Positions 36,954 to 37,180 of a stretch of 37,180 bases of DNA are shown here, piece after piece. A program made the translations under genes and the position numbers. Numbering within the stretch: position 1 is the first letter of the stretch; the number at the start of each line of letters is the position of its first letter. The DNA comes from Thermoflexales bacterium. GTDB taxonomy: Bacteria > Chloroflexota > Anaerolineae > J036 > Brachytrichaceae. Below the pieces are notes generated by a model. The model was not told where the DNA came from. It was given only the letters and a program-made list of their open reading frames with translations, and ran no database searches. The stretch covers positions 1 through 37,180 of the forward strand of contig JANWVJ010000010.1 in assembly GCA_025056895.1 (NCBI GenBank). Direction: 5' to 3'.

Positions 36954-37180
36954 TCACGGCTGGGAACGCGCGCCGTCGGCGCGCTGCTGAAACACACTGC
37001 TGGCATAGATATCGCCGGCGTCGATGCGGGTCAGCTCATCGGCTTCCACGATGCCGCCTTGCTGAATCAAGCGATTGGCTTGCCGCAGTTTAAAACGATC
37101 GATGGCATTGCGCACACTGCGCGCGTTACTGAAGTGCGGTTGTTGCATGCGCAGCATCAGATATTCCCGAAACGCTTGCC
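36954..37180 (-). CDS. C-terminal part of a CbbX/SpoVK-like AAA+ ATPase (runs off the window)
   Basis: QAFREYLMLRMQQPHFSNARSVRNAIDRFKLRQANRLIQQGGIVEADELTRIDAGDIYASSVF matches the C-terminal lid pattern of CbbX-type AAA+ proteins; frame stays open to the edge. Confidence 0.65.
   Translation of the reverse strand, partial: QAFREYLMLRMQQPHFSNARSVRNAIDRFKLRQANRLIQQGGIVEADELTRIDAGDIYASSVFQQRADGARSQP

Noticed and set aside
1-37180. CRISPR arrays, transposases, integrases or phage genes
   Set aside because: None recognised on either strand; the window looks like stable chromosomal sequence.

Overview
GC-rich bacterial chromosomal window with Chloroflexota-like character (taxonomy is inferred from protein style only). 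The left part holds polysaccharide genes (a truncated TPR membrane protein, a WecA/MraY-family transferase, a nucleotide-sugar dehydrogenase), a tRNA-Val(TAC), a strongly structured ~209-nt intergenic element resembling a 6S-like RNA rod, an orphan LolD-like ABC ATPase, two paralogous pseudo-receiver regulators and a GAF/HisKA_2 histidine kinase. The middle part holds purE-purK, an SRPBCC protein, rsgA, a penicillin-binding protein, selA-serS, a lipase-like hydrolase, a lipoprotein ending in a 12-bp tandem repeat, a YhhN-family protein and an enolase-superfamily dehydratase. The most striking feature is a tight co-directional block of about 14.6 kb (21345-35922): degenerate J-domain/FHA protein, membrane PP2C phosphatase, membrane Ser/Thr kinase with a non-PASTA ectodomain, polytopic zinc-ribbon/FHA protein, tandem-FHA membrane protein, vWA-TM-FHA protein, tubulin/FtsZ-like GTPase, and a full-length divergent paralog of that GTPase that has lost the GTP-binding signature and gained transmembrane segments. 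I interpret it as a phospho-regulated, membrane-anchored tubulin-like system. The right edge has a phosphoribulokinase-like gene next to the C-terminus of a CbbX-like AAA+ protein. No CRISPR arrays, IS elements or prophage genes were recognised.
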